A stretch of 64,000 nt of DNA, taken from the NCBI RefSeq assembly GCF_016811995.1, contig NZ_CP069159.1, forward strand, positions 1,922,001 to 1,986,000, read 5' to 3'. This DNA comes from Citrobacter sp. R56 (lineage in GTDB: Bacteria > Pseudomonadota > Gammaproteobacteria > Enterobacterales > Enterobacteriaceae). The notes under the pieces were generated by a model that was given only the letters and a program-made list of their open reading frames with translations, did not search any database and was not told where the DNA came from. Shown piece after piece: positions 19,062-27,623 of the stretch (positions are counted from its first letter, which is position 1; the number at the start of each line of letters is the position of its first letter). Position numbers and translations under genes: made by a program.

Positions 19062-19754
19062 CTATTTCTGGTTTAAACTGGCGGTAAACTCCGCGCTTGC
19101 ATTGCCGTAGTCGGTAATGCAGCGCCAGCTCACCTTCGCGCCATTCACGGCGTTAGCGAGGGGGAATGTTGCGTTGGCTTTCGGGGCAACCATGTCAACG
19201 TGGGTTATCGACTTACCATTTATTCGCAGGGTATCGAAAACGCTGTAATAGTCGCCGTCATGGGTAATGAAAACCTGCCCCCCACGCTGACTAAAACGCA
19301 GATTTTTACAGGTATCCATGGGGGCGTTTTTCAGTCCTACCGGGCGCCAGAACAGTTTTAATCTGGTTTTGTAAATAAGGCGTAAGACATTATTTTGGTT
19401 GTTGTCTTTCGCGATAGCCGGGATGGTGCGAACGTTCATATAAAACAGGGATTCACGATCGGTGGGGAGCGCCTGCCCGGACCAGGTAATACGCAGGCTT
19501 TGTTCTTTTTGCGGATCGAGTCGAAAGAGCGGGGGGGTCACAATAAACGGCCCCCGGGTTTTTCCATCGCCGGTATCCGTCCATGACTGAATAAGCCAGG
19601 GGAGCTCTTTTTCTGTATTGGTGAGCGCCAGCGCCACTTCTTTTTTGCTTGCATCATAAATAACACGCGTACGCCCCACCTGGATCCCTGCCGCGTGGCT
19701 GAGAGTGGTAAATGCATAGGGGGTGAGACAAATGATGAGCGGAAGAAGGCGCAT
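19062..19754 (-). CDS. Periplasmic fimbrial chaperone, PapD family
   Basis: A 230-residue chaperone with a signal ending near LSHA, then GIQVGRTRVIYDASKKEVALALTNTEKELPWLIQSW, the family's first strands with the conserved Arg and Lys subunit anchors, the FIVTPPLFRLDPQKEQSLRI segment, and domain 2 containing Cys in DTCKNLRF and SWRCITDYG. ATG 19754 follows AAAGG; an upstream TTG at 19775 in frame is less likely. It lies 9 bases before the usher and 92 after the pilin. Confidence 0.9.
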   Translation of the reverse strand: MRLLPLIICLTPYAFTTLSHAAGIQVGRTRVIYDASKKEVALALTNTEKELPWLIQSWTDTGDGKTRGPFIVTPPLFRLDPQKEQSLRITWSGQALPTDRESLFYMNVRTIPAIAKDNNQNNVLRLIYKTRLKLFWRPVGLKNAPMDTCKNLRFSQRGGQVFITHDGDYYSVFDTLRINGKSITHVDMVAPKANATFPLANAVNGAKVSWRCITDYGNASAEFTASLNQK

Positions 19755-19846
19755 ATAAAAACCTTTAATAAACAAATGTGTTATAAAATAGTTCCTGACG
19801 TGTTATTAACGGCATCGCTAATAACACGCCGGAAAAGACTCCGGAT

Positions 19847-20410
19847 TTACTCATATAGAATATTAATTGTTAAATCGGCATTGGCTTCACCCGCGGTTAC
19901 CGTTGATGAGATGGACTTATAGCGGGCATTCAGCATGGTGGAAATGGTATCTGTTGCGCTGGTTGACAATGGGATATAAACTTGCCCGCTTGACTTATCA
20001 AACTTGATCAGAGTGGTATCATGGTCTAACTCGCTGAGGACGATAGCCACGCCTTCGGCTTCTGAAACGGCCAGTCTGTCTGGTGACCCCGCGACTGTTG
20101 TGCCAGAAAAGGTGAGCTGAATCGCTGCAAGCCCATCGCTTTTCACCGGACAGTCCTTAAGCTCAATGGGAACCGGTGTGAGAGGTGTTTCCGTTCCCAC
20201 CGTTTTGAATAACGACGTAGGGTAAGTCCCCAATGGCACTTTATACTCTGTTGTACCACCATCGCCTACAACCACGCAGCTTGGCGCAATAATTTCCCCG
20301 GTAAAGTGGATTTTCCCGGCATTATCTTCCGCAGCAACGTTTCCCCGAGCGGCAATGGCGGTTGACGTTGACAGGGCCAAAAGCAAACAAACAAAAATAT
20401 TCCTTTTCAC
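19847..20410 (-). CDS. Major fimbrial pilin subunit
   Basis: A 187-residue type 1-like pilin, first gene of the minus-strand fimbrial operon. It has a signal peptide (FVCLLLALSTSTAIAA), KIHFTGEIIAPSCVV with the first Cys, VPLGTYPTSLF, a second Cys in ELKDCPV, and the C-terminal donor-strand pattern (AGEANADLTINILYE) with the penultimate Tyr. It starts with GTG preceded by GGAG. In exported fibres such subunits polymerise by donor-strand exchange. The order pilin-chaperone-usher-adhesin is complete, and no regulator or recombinase gene accompanies it. Confidence 0.88.
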   Translation of the reverse strand: MKRNIFVCLLLALSTSTAIAARGNVAAEDNAGKIHFTGEIIAPSCVVVGDGGTTEYKVPLGTYPTSLFKTVGTETPLTPVPIELKDCPVKSDGLAAIQLTFSGTTVAGSPDRLAVSEAEGVAIVLSELDHDTTLIKFDKSSGQVYIPLSTSATDTISTMLNARYKSISSTVTAGEANADLTINILYE

Positions 20411-20964
20411 GCTATTATTCTCCAGAACAATTAAAGCCGGTAAGTATATTAAATAAAAATATAGTTCAGGGATGTTCCATTTAAATGAGTGTCGCTAGTA
20501 TACACTGAAGTTTCTTATTCGGAAGTGACTGTTATTTTTTCATGGAGCGGGGTCGTGGTTTTTTGATGTTTGTCATTTTTATTTATTCTTGATTTATATG
20601 TATCCCTGTGAATTTATTTTCCAGATAATAAAGTAAAGGTGTTTTAGGCCGTGTATGAGTGCTGTTGTAGGTGTTCTGTTATTTGTATTTGCGTTGTTAT
20701 TATAGGATTCATGTTTAATTAATTTTGTGGGGAACTGTTTTTGATTTTTATAAATTCCAGTGAAGATATATTTATTTTCAATAAATAAGCGTTAGCAATT
20801 AATAGCGCAATGTTCCGTAATAATGTCAGTTCTCCACGCTGAAAACCTCGCCCTAAACGTAAATCAATGGTCTAAAAAGAGCGCTTTACGGGGTCTTTTC
20901 GCGCCATTGGCAGTGGCGCGTTCTGTCATCATAACGCAGAGACAACCTGGCGTGAGCGCGTGCT
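20411..20964. promoter_or_regulatory. AT-rich intergenic region, fimbrial operon / flhB
   Basis: This 554-base gap lies between divergent fimA-like pilin and flhB. The left two thirds (to ~20.82 kb) are strikingly AT-rich with many A/T runs, the composition usual for H-NS-silenced acquired promoters; the right third returns to normal composition and probably is the original cheZ-flhB spacer. A stem CGCGCCA/TGGCGCG (20900-20906/20914-20920) lies 45 bases before flhB. No gene is seen. Confidence 0.6.
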
Positions 20965-22119
20965 GTGGCAGACGAAAGCGATACCGAAGACAAAACAGAA
21001 GCCCCCACACCCCACCGACTCGAAAAAGCACGGGAAGAAGGGCAAATTCCCCGATCCAAAGAGCTGACCTCACTGCTGATTTTGCTGGTGGGTGTTTGCA
21101 TTATCTGGATTGGCGGCGAGTCGCTGGCGGGGCGGTTATCAAACATGCTTTCGGCGGGATTACGTTTCGATCACAGCATGGTGAACGACCCCAATTTGAT
21201 ACTTGGGCAAATTATTCTGCTGATCAAAGAGGCAATGTGGGCGCTGTTGCCGCTGATCACCGGCGTGGTGCTGGTGGCGCTTATCTCCCCGGTAATGCTG
21301 GGGGGACTGGTTTTTAGCGGCAAGTCACTGCAGCCCAAATTCTCAAAACTGAATCCCTTGCCAGGCATCAAACGCATGTTCTCCGCGCAAACCGGGGCAG
21401 AACTGCTGAAAGCGATACTCAAATCCACCCTGGTGGGCAGCGTGACGGGGTTTTACCTGTGGCACAACTGGCCGGAGATGATGCGTTTGATGGCTGAGTC
21501 GCCGGTGACGGCGATGGGCAACGCGCTGGATCTCGTCGGGCTCTGCGCGCTGCTGGTGGTGCTGGGGGTGATTCCGATGGTGGGTTTTGACGTTTTCTTC
21601 CAGATTTTCAGCCATCTGAAAAAGTTACGTATGTCGCGCCAGGATATTCGCGATGAGTTCAAACAAAGCGAAGGCGATCCGCATGTTAAAGGGCGCATTC
21701 GCCAGATGCAGCGTGCGGCTGCGCGTCGCCGCATGATGGACGATGTGCCGAAAGCCGATGTCATTGTCACCAACCCAACGCACTACTCGGTGGCGCTGCA
21801 GTACGACGAGAACAAAATGAGTGCGCCCAAAGTGGTTGCCAAAGGGGCGGGGCTTGTGGCCCTGCGCATTCGCGAAATAGGCGCTGAACATCGCGTGCCA
21901 ACGCTGGAAGCGCCGCCGCTGGCGCGTGCGTTGTATCGTCATGCTGAAATTGGTCAGCAAATTCCTGGACAACTGTATGCCGCTGTGGCGGAAGTCCTGG
22001 CATGGGTCTGGCAGCTTAAACGCTGGCGCCTTGCCGGTGGGCAGCGTCCGCCACAACCTGAAAATCTACCGGTGCCTGACGCACTGGATTTTATGAACGA
22101 GAAGAATACCGATGGCTAA
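20965..22119 (+). CDS. flhB: FlhB, flagellar type III export switch protein
   Basis: FlhB sits in the flagellar export gate and switches substrate from rod/hook to filament types. The 384-residue product has four membrane segments in the N-terminal half (LLILLVGVCIIWIGG onward) and the cytoplasmic domain with the autocleavage motif NPTH (VTNPTHYSVAL, Asn near residue 271). GTG at 20965 gives the ADESD..DKTEAPTPHRLEKAREEGQ N-terminus of the E. coli protein with two extra residues. It overlaps flhA by 8 bases. Confidence 0.97.
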   Translation: MADESDTEDKTEAPTPHRLEKAREEGQIPRSKELTSLLILLVGVCIIWIGGESLAGRLSNMLSAGLRFDHSMVNDPNLILGQIILLIKEAMWALLPLITGVVLVALISPVMLGGLVFSGKSLQPKFSKLNPLPGIKRMFSAQTGAELLKAILKSTLVGSVTGFYLWHNWPEMMRLMAESPVTAMGNALDLVGLCALLVVLGVIPMVGFDVFFQIFSHLKKLRMSRQDIRDEFKQSEGDPHVKGRIRQMQRAAARRRMMDDVPKADVIVTNPTHYSVALQYDENKMSAPKVVAKGAGLVALRIREIGAEHRVPTLEAPPLARALYRHAEIGQQIPGQLYAAVAEVLAWVWQLKRWRLAGGQRPPQPENLPVPDALDFMNEKNTDG

Positions 22120-24190
22120 TCTGGTTGCGATGCTGCGCCTGCCCAACTCTATGAAGTCCACCCAATGGCAAATCCTTGCCGGGCCGATCCTCATCCTGCT
22201 GATTTTGTCGATGATGGTGCTGCCGCTGCCCGCGTTCATCCTCGACCTGCTGTTCACCTTTAATATCGCGCTGTCGATCATGGTGCTGCTGGTAGCGATG
22301 TTCACCCAGCGTACGCTGGAATTTGCCGCTTTCCCGACCATATTGCTGTTTACCACGCTGCTGCGCCTGGCGCTGAACGTGGCGTCAACACGTATCATTC
22401 TGATGGAAGGGCATACTGGCGCGGCGGCGGCGGGCAAGGTGGTTGAAGCCTTCGGTCACTTCCTGGTGGGCGGGAACTTTGCCATTGGTATCGTGGTGTT
22501 CGTGATTCTGGTCATCATCAACTTTATGGTTATCACCAAAGGGGCAGGGCGTATCGCGGAAGTTGGCGCGCGCTTTGTGCTGGATGGGATGCCCGGCAAG
22601 CAGATGGCGATTGATGCCGACTTAAATGCGGGGTTGATCGGGGAAGACGAAGCGAAAAAACGGCGCACGGAAGTGACGCAGGAAGCCGATTTTTACGGTT
22701 CGATGGATGGTGCGAGTAAGTTCGTTCGCGGGGATGCCATCGCCGGTATTTTGATCATGGTTATCAACGTGGTGGGGGGACTGCTGGTGGGGGTTCTGCA
22801 ACACGGCATGAGCATGGGGCACGCGGCGGAAAGTTATACCCTGCTGACCATCGGCGACGGTCTGGTCGCGCAGATCCCGGCGCTGGTGATTTCAACGGCG
22901 GCGGGCGTCATTGTGACCCGCGTCAGTACTGACCAGGATGTCGGTGAACAGATGGTCGGTCAGTTGTTCAGCAACCCGCGCGTCATGCTGCTCAGTGCGG
23001 CGGTGCTGGGACTGCTGGGCCTGGTGCCCGGGATGCCGAACCTGGTCTTCCTGATGTTTACTGCGGCGTTACTGGGTCTTGCCTGGTGGATGCGGGGCAG
23101 AGAGCAAGCCGCGCCTGCCGAACCGCAGCCGGTGAAGATGCCGGAAAACAATTCGGTGGTGGAAGCGACCTGGAATGATGTGCAGCTCGAAGATTCTCTG
23201 GGCATGGAGGTCGGTTACCGGCTGATCCCGATGGTGGATTTTCAACAGGACGGGGAGCTGCTCGGCCGTATTCGCAGTATTCGTAAAAAGTTTGCCCAGG
23301 AGATGGGGTTCCTGCCGCCGGTGGTGCATATCCGCGACAATATGGATCTGCAGCCTGCCCGCTACCGAATTCTGATGAAAGGGGTGGAGATCGGCAGCGG
23401 CGATGCCTATCCTGGCCGCTGGTTGGCGATTAACCCGGGGACGGCGGCGGGGACGCTGCCAGGCGAACCGACGGTGGATCCCGCTTTTGGCCTGGAGGCT
23501 ATCTGGATTGAAAGCGCGTTGAAAGAGCAGGCGCAGATTCAGGGCTTTACGGTTGTGGAGGCGAGCACTGTTGTAGCTACGCACCTTAACCATCTGATCG
23601 GTCGGTTTGCGGCGGAGTTGTTTGGCCGCCAGGAAGCGCAACAGCTGTTGGATCGCGTCTCGCAGGAGATGCCTAAACTGACAGAAGATCTGGTGCCCGG
23701 CGTGGTCACACTCACCACGCTGCATAAAGTGCTGCAAAACCTGCTGGATGAGAAAGTGCCGATTCGCGACATGCGCACCATCCTCGAGACGCTGGCCGAA
23801 CATGCCCCGATACAGAGCGATGCGCAGGAACTCACCGCCGTGGTGCGTGTGGCGTTGGGGCGCGCCATTACTCAGCAGTGGTTCCCGGGCAATGACGAAG
23901 TGCATGTCATTGGTCTTGATACCCCGCTTGAACGTTTGTTATTGCAGGCGTTACAGGGCGGCGGCGGACTTGAGCCTGGTCTGGCGGATCGTTTGCTGGC
24001 GCAGACGCAAGAGGCGTTGTCACGCCAGGAGATGCTGGGCGCGCCGCCCGTGCTGCTGGTGAATCATGCATTGCGCCCGCTGCTGTCACGTTTTTTACGT
24101 CGCAGTTTGCCGCAACTGGTGGTGCTTTCGAACCTGGAACTCTCGGATAACCGTAACATTCGCATGACCGCGACCATCGGAGGCAAATAA
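22112..24190 (+). CDS. flhA: FlhA, flagellar export gate protein
   Basis: FlhA forms the ring of the flagellar type III export gate, docking chaperone-subunit complexes. The 692-residue product equals the E. coli length, with eight N-terminal membrane segments, the FHIPEP-family loop (ITKGAGRIAEVGARFVLDGMPGKQMAIDADLNAGLI), a linker (~330-360) and the cytoplasmic domain. ATG 22112 lies inside the flhB end; its own stop overlaps the flhE start (TAATG). Confidence 0.97.
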   Translation: MANLVAMLRLPNSMKSTQWQILAGPILILLILSMMVLPLPAFILDLLFTFNIALSIMVLLVAMFTQRTLEFAAFPTILLFTTLLRLALNVASTRIILMEGHTGAAAAGKVVEAFGHFLVGGNFAIGIVVFVILVIINFMVITKGAGRIAEVGARFVLDGMPGKQMAIDADLNAGLIGEDEAKKRRTEVTQEADFYGSMDGASKFVRGDAIAGILIMVINVVGGLLVGVLQHGMSMGHAAESYTLLTIGDGLVAQIPALVISTAAGVIVTRVSTDQDVGEQMVGQLFSNPRVMLLSAAVLGLLGLVPGMPNLVFLMFTAALLGLAWWMRGREQAAPAEPQPVKMPENNSVVEATWNDVQLEDSLGMEVGYRLIPMVDFQQDGELLGRIRSIRKKFAQEMGFLPPVVHIRDNMDLQPARYRILMKGVEIGSGDAYPGRWLAINPGTAAGTLPGEPTVDPAFGLEAIWIESALKEQAQIQGFTVVEASTVVATHLNHLIGRFAAELFGRQEAQQLLDRVSQEMPKLTEDLVPGVVTLTTLHKVLQNLLDEKVPIRDMRTILETLAEHAPIQSDAQELTAVVRVALGRAITQQWFPGNDEVHVIGLDTPLERLLLQALQGGGGLEPGLADRLLAQTQEALSRQEMLGAPPVLLVNHALRPLLSRFLRRSLPQLVVLSNLELSDNRNIRMTATIGGK

Positions 24191-24585
24191 TGCGTAAATT
24201 ACTCAGCGTGCTGTGTCTGCTACCGTGGATGGCGCTGGCTGCCGGAGAAGGGGCGTGGCAGGACAGCAGTACCGGTATTACCCTGAATTATCGCGGTGAG
24301 TCCGCATCTTCATCGCTGTTGTCCTCGCGACAACCGGTTTCCGGCTTAATGACGCTGGTGGCCTGGCGTTATACCCTGGACGGCCCTACGCCAGCGGGGC
24401 TGCTGGTGCGCCTGTGCTCGCAATCTCGTTGTGTGGAGTTAGAAGGGCAGAGCGGAACCACGCGCGGATTCACCAATGTGCCCGCTATCGAACCGCTGCG
24501 TTTCGTCTGGGAAGTGCCGGGTGGAGGACGCCTGATCCCGGCGCTTAAGGTCCAGAGTAACCAGGTGATTGTTAACTACCGCTAA
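24190..24585 (+). CDS. flhE: FlhE, periplasmic flagellar protein
   Basis: A 131-residue periplasmic protein with a signal peptide (LLSVLCLLPWMALA then AGEGAWQ) and a small beta-rich domain with a Cys pair in RLCSQSRCVEL. In Salmonella and E. coli FlhE affects proton leak through the export gate and swarming. It is the third gene of the coupled flhBAE operon and ends the flagellar part of the window. Confidence 0.95.
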   Translation: MRKLLSVLCLLPWMALAAGEGAWQDSSTGITLNYRGESASSSLLSSRQPVSGLMTLVAWRYTLDGPTPAGLLVRLCSQSRCVELEGQSGTTRGFTNVPAIEPLRFVWEVPGGGRLIPALKVQSNQVIVNYR

Positions 24586-24658
24586 TTGTCAATTGTCTCT
24601 ATTTCAGGCGGTTGGCAGGTGAAAATGCAAACCGCTTCGCAATTATTCAACCTCTTTT

Positions 24659-24687
24659 TTGATTTGTAGGAAACGCTGTTTTATAAA
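24659..24687 (+). promoter_or_regulatory. Predicted sigma-70 promoter for the transporter/GH105 operon
   Basis: TTGATT (24659-24664), a 17-base spacer, and TATAAA (24682-24687). The transporter start lies 205 bases downstream, leaving a long leader. Confidence 0.6.
24668..24684. promoter_or_regulatory. KdgR-like operator within the promoter spacer
   Basis: AGGAAACGCTGTTTTAT contains GAAAC-N3-GTTTT, the inner part of the enterobacterial KdgR box (GAAAC-N3-GTTTC type). It lies between the -35 and -10 elements, where a repressor would block polymerase. KdgR controls pectin-derived sugar uptake genes in relatives; the match here is by eye. Confidence 0.5.
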
Positions 24688-24715
24688 TCGGTGACACGTG
24701 TTGCCGGACTCTTTG

Positions 24716-24752
24716 TGTTTCTGCCACTACACGAAATGCGGTGGCAGAAACA
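24716..24752. repeat. 12-bp inverted repeat in the operon leader
   Basis: TGTTTCTGCCAC (24716-24727) and GTGGCAGAAACA (24741-24752) are perfect complements around a 13-base loop, downstream of the predicted start of transcription. It may be a second operator or a leader RNA hairpin; only a short A-run follows. Confidence 0.75.
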
Positions 24753-24891
24753 AAAAGGTATCACTTCCTGTAAGCTTCTATTGTAGCCGTGTATGAACTC
24801 CCCCTGGTTTTTCACTTACTCCTCCGTTCGTCTGGTGGGGCTGGTGAGGTCCAGCGTTGGCGATCTCTTCATCTTTGCAGGGTTAACGGCA

Positions 24892-26475
24892 ATGAATACA
24901 CGTAAAATTGGATTGGTGAATTATTTTGCTTATGGGGCTGGTGACTTTTTAGGTGCCGGAACGACCGCGCTAACAGCTGCCTGGCTTCTTTACTTCTATA
25001 CGACGTTTTGCGGGTTAACGCCGATCGAGGCGACGTTCATTTTTGCCGCTGCAAGGGTACTTGATGCCGTTGTGAGCCCGCTGATGGGCTTTTTAACCGA
25101 TAACTTCGGCTCTACGTGGCTCGGTAAACGTTTTGGCCGTCGTAAGTTCTTTATTCTGCTCGGGATCCCTTGCGTATTCAGCTACTCACTGATGTGGGTT
25201 GGCGACATGAGTTTCTGGTACTACCTGCTCACCTATCTGATCTTCGATGTCGTTTACACCATGATCCTGGTGCCTTACGAGACGCTGGTGCCGGAAATGA
25301 CCGATGACTTCAAGCAGAAGACCAAATTCTCCGGGGCGCGTATTGCAATGGCGCAAATGTCCGCCATTCTGGCCTCCTTCCTGCCGGGCATTCTGCTGAC
25401 GACCTTTGGTAAAGACAACCCGGTCTCCTTTTTCTATGCCAGCATGGTGTTCTCGGTACTGTGCGCGCTGATGCTGACGTTCGTGTGGTTCTTTACCTGG
25501 GAGCGTCCACGTGAAGAGTGGACGGAAGCGGCTCTGCGTGCCGAGGAAGAGAAGAAAAATCTGAACTTCCGCCAGAGCATGAGTCGTCTGTTCGTCGAAC
25601 TGAGTTCGACGCTGCGTATCAAAATTTTCCGTCAGCATTTGGGGATGTACCTTGGCGGATACATCGCCCAGGACGTCTTCAACGCGGTCTTTACCTACTA
25701 CGTGGTCTTCGTTCTCATGCAGGAAGCCTCAATGGCGTCGAATCTGCTGGGTACGATGGCGATATTCCAGTTCATTGCGGTTATCGGGATGATCCCGCTG
25801 TGCATCCGTTTCGGACCTGCACCGTCATACCGTATGGTGGTTGTCCTGTTTGGCCTGAGTTCGCTGTCGTATGCCGTTCTCTATTATGCCGGTATGAGCG
25901 ATGTGTACACCCTGTTACTGCTGGTTTCTGCGATTGCGGGTCTGGGTCGTGGCGGGATCAACTATGTGCCCTGGAACACCTATACCTACATTGCCGATGT
26001 CGACGAAGTCATTACCGGACAGCGTCGTGAAGGGATCTTCGCAGGCATTATGACGCTGACCCGTAAAGCGTCTCAGGCGGGAGCGGTGATGCTGGTGGGG
26101 ATTGTGATGCAAATGTCGGGCTTTGTGTCAGGGCAGAGTACGCAGCCTGAAGCCGTCAGCCACACCATTTTGTTGATTCTGAGCTGCGGCACGCTAATCG
26201 TACTGGCGCTGGGCTTCCTGGTTTCCCTGCGCTTCAAGCTGAATTTACAAACGCACAGTGTTCTGCGTGAAGAGACCTCCAAAATGCGTAACTCGGGCCG
26301 GGCACTGCCAGAAGAGATTACGCCGCAGGCACGCGCCACCGTCGAGATGCTTGCAGGCATACCGTACGAATCACTGTGGGGTAACAACAATATTGGTTAC
26401 CTGAACCGTAATAAACCGGCTGCGCCGTCTCTTAAGCAAGGCGCGGCAATGAATTCGACATACAATAGAGGTTAA
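24892..26475 (+). CDS. GPH-family sugar:cation symporter (probable oligogalacturonide/rhamnogalacturonide type)
   Basis: A 527-residue, 12-segment inner-membrane transporter of the glycoside-pentoside-hexuronide family. It has the N-terminal GAGDFLGAGTTALTAAWLLYFYT, the family signature with DAVVSPLMGFLTDN (D-P/R-type loop) and GKRFGRRKFFILLG, and a long C-terminal hydrophilic tail. ATG 24892 is chosen because it gives the typical short MNTRKIGLVNYFAYG start; an upstream frame opening at 24793 adds 33 unrelated residues. It is 3 bases upstream of a GH105 hydrolase gene, so the likely substrates are unsaturated uronide oligosaccharides from pectin or glycosaminoglycan breakdown; this is inferred from the pairing. 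Confidence 0.85.
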   Translation: MNTRKIGLVNYFAYGAGDFLGAGTTALTAAWLLYFYTTFCGLTPIEATFIFAAARVLDAVVSPLMGFLTDNFGSTWLGKRFGRRKFFILLGIPCVFSYSLMWVGDMSFWYYLLTYLIFDVVYTMILVPYETLVPEMTDDFKQKTKFSGARIAMAQMSAILASFLPGILLTTFGKDNPVSFFYASMVFSVLCALMLTFVWFFTWERPREEWTEAALRAEEEKKNLNFRQSMSRLFVELSSTLRIKIFRQHLGMYLGGYIAQDVFNAVFTYYVVFVLMQEASMASNLLGTMAIFQFIAVIGMIPLCIRFGPAPSYRMVVVLFGLSSLSYAVLYYAGMSDVYTLLLLVSAIAGLGRGGINYVPWNTYTYIADVDEVITGQRREGIFAGIMTLTRKASQAGAVMLVGIVMQMSGFVSGQSTQPEAVSHTILLILSCGTLIVLALGFLVSLRFKLNLQTHSVLREETSKMRNSGRALPEEITPQARATVEMLAGIPYESLWGNNNIGYLNRNKPAAPSLKQGAAMNSTYNRG

Positions 26476-26478
26476 GAT

Positions 26479-27618
26479 ATGAAAGTTTGGCCCGTCAAAC
26501 ACAGCCCATTATTACGTCAACCGGAGCGTTTTATCTCACGGGAAGCGCTGAAAGACTTGATTCAGACGGTGACTAAAAACCTGGTGGAGATCAAGGATGA
26601 GACAGGTCAATTTTTGCTACGACTGGATGATGGCCGGGTAATTGACACCAAAGGTTGGGCCGGATGGGAGTGGACCCACGGCGTCGGCTTGTACGGGATG
26701 TACCAGTACTACCAGCAGACCGGCGATGAGGCGACGCGCGACACCATCGACAGCTGGTTTGCCGACCGTTTCGCCGAGGGCGCAACCACCAAAAACGTCA
26801 ATACGATGGCACCGTTTTTAACGCTGGCCTACCGCTACGAAGAAACCCGCAACCCGGCGTATCTGCCGTGGCTTGATAGCTGGGCAGAGTGGGCGATGAA
26901 TGAGATGCCACGCACCGACCACGGCGGTATGCAACACATCACACTGGCGGAAGAAAACCATCAGCAGATGTGGGACGACACGCTGATGATGACGGTGTTG
27001 CCGCTGGCGAAAATTGGCAAACTCCTCAATCGTCCGGAGTATGTAGAAGAAGCGACCTATCAGTTCCTGCTGCATGTGCAGAATCTGATGGATAAAGAGA
27101 CGGGGCTGTGGTTCCACGGCTGGAACTATGATGGGCACCATAACTTTGCCAATGCCCGCTGGGCGCGTGGCAACAGCTGGCTGACCATCGTGATCCCGGA
27201 TTTTCTGGAACTACTGGATCTGCCTGAAAACAACGCCGTCCGCCGTTATCTTGTGCAGGTGCTGAATGCGCAAATAGCTGCACTGGCGAATTGTCAGGAT
27301 GAGAGCGGGTTGTGGCATACCTTGCTGGACGATCCGCAATCATACCTGGAAGCGTCGGCCACGGCGGGATTTGCCTACGGTATTCTGAAAGCGGTACGTA
27401 AACGCTATGTTGGTCAGGAGTATGCGGTGGTTGCTGAGAAGGCCATTAAAGGCATCGTAGCGCACATTTCACCGCAGGGTGAGCTGCTGCAAACGTCCTT
27501 TGGTACCGGCATGGGCCATGACCTTGATTTCTATCGCGAGATCCCGCTGACGTCGATGCCGTACGGCCAGGCGATGGCGATGCTGTGCCTCACCGAATAT
27601 CTGCGTAAGTACTTCTAA
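26479..27618 (+). CDS. Glycoside hydrolase family 105 (unsaturated rhamnogalacturonyl/uronyl hydrolase)
   Basis: A 379-residue cytoplasmic protein with no signal peptide, fitting the alpha6/alpha6-barrel GH105 family (YteR, RhiN), which removes the 4,5-unsaturated uronic acid left by lyases. Visible family features are GWAGWEWTHGVGLYGMYQYYQ near residue 60, HQQMWDDTLMM (Asp166/Asp167, one of which is probably the general acid), GLWFHGWNYDGHHNFANARWARGNSW near 210-234, and SYLEASATAGFAYGI. It is cotranscribed with the transporter and ends 5 bases before the converging PBP2 gene. The actual sugar is not determined. Confidence 0.85.
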   Translation: MKVWPVKHSPLLRQPERFISREALKDLIQTVTKNLVEIKDETGQFLLRLDDGRVIDTKGWAGWEWTHGVGLYGMYQYYQQTGDEATRDTIDSWFADRFAEGATTKNVNTMAPFLTLAYRYEETRNPAYLPWLDSWAEWAMNEMPRTDHGGMQHITLAEENHQQMWDDTLMMTVLPLAKIGKLLNRPEYVEEATYQFLLHVQNLMDKETGLWFHGWNYDGHHNFANARWARGNSWLTIVIPDFLELLDLPENNAVRRYLVQVLNAQIAALANCQDESGLWHTLLDDPQSYLEASATAGFAYGILKAVRKRYVGQEYAVVAEKAIKGIVAHISPQGELLQTSFGTGMGHDLDFYREIPLTSMPYGQAMAMLCLTEYLRKYF

Positions 27619-27623
27619 TCCAC

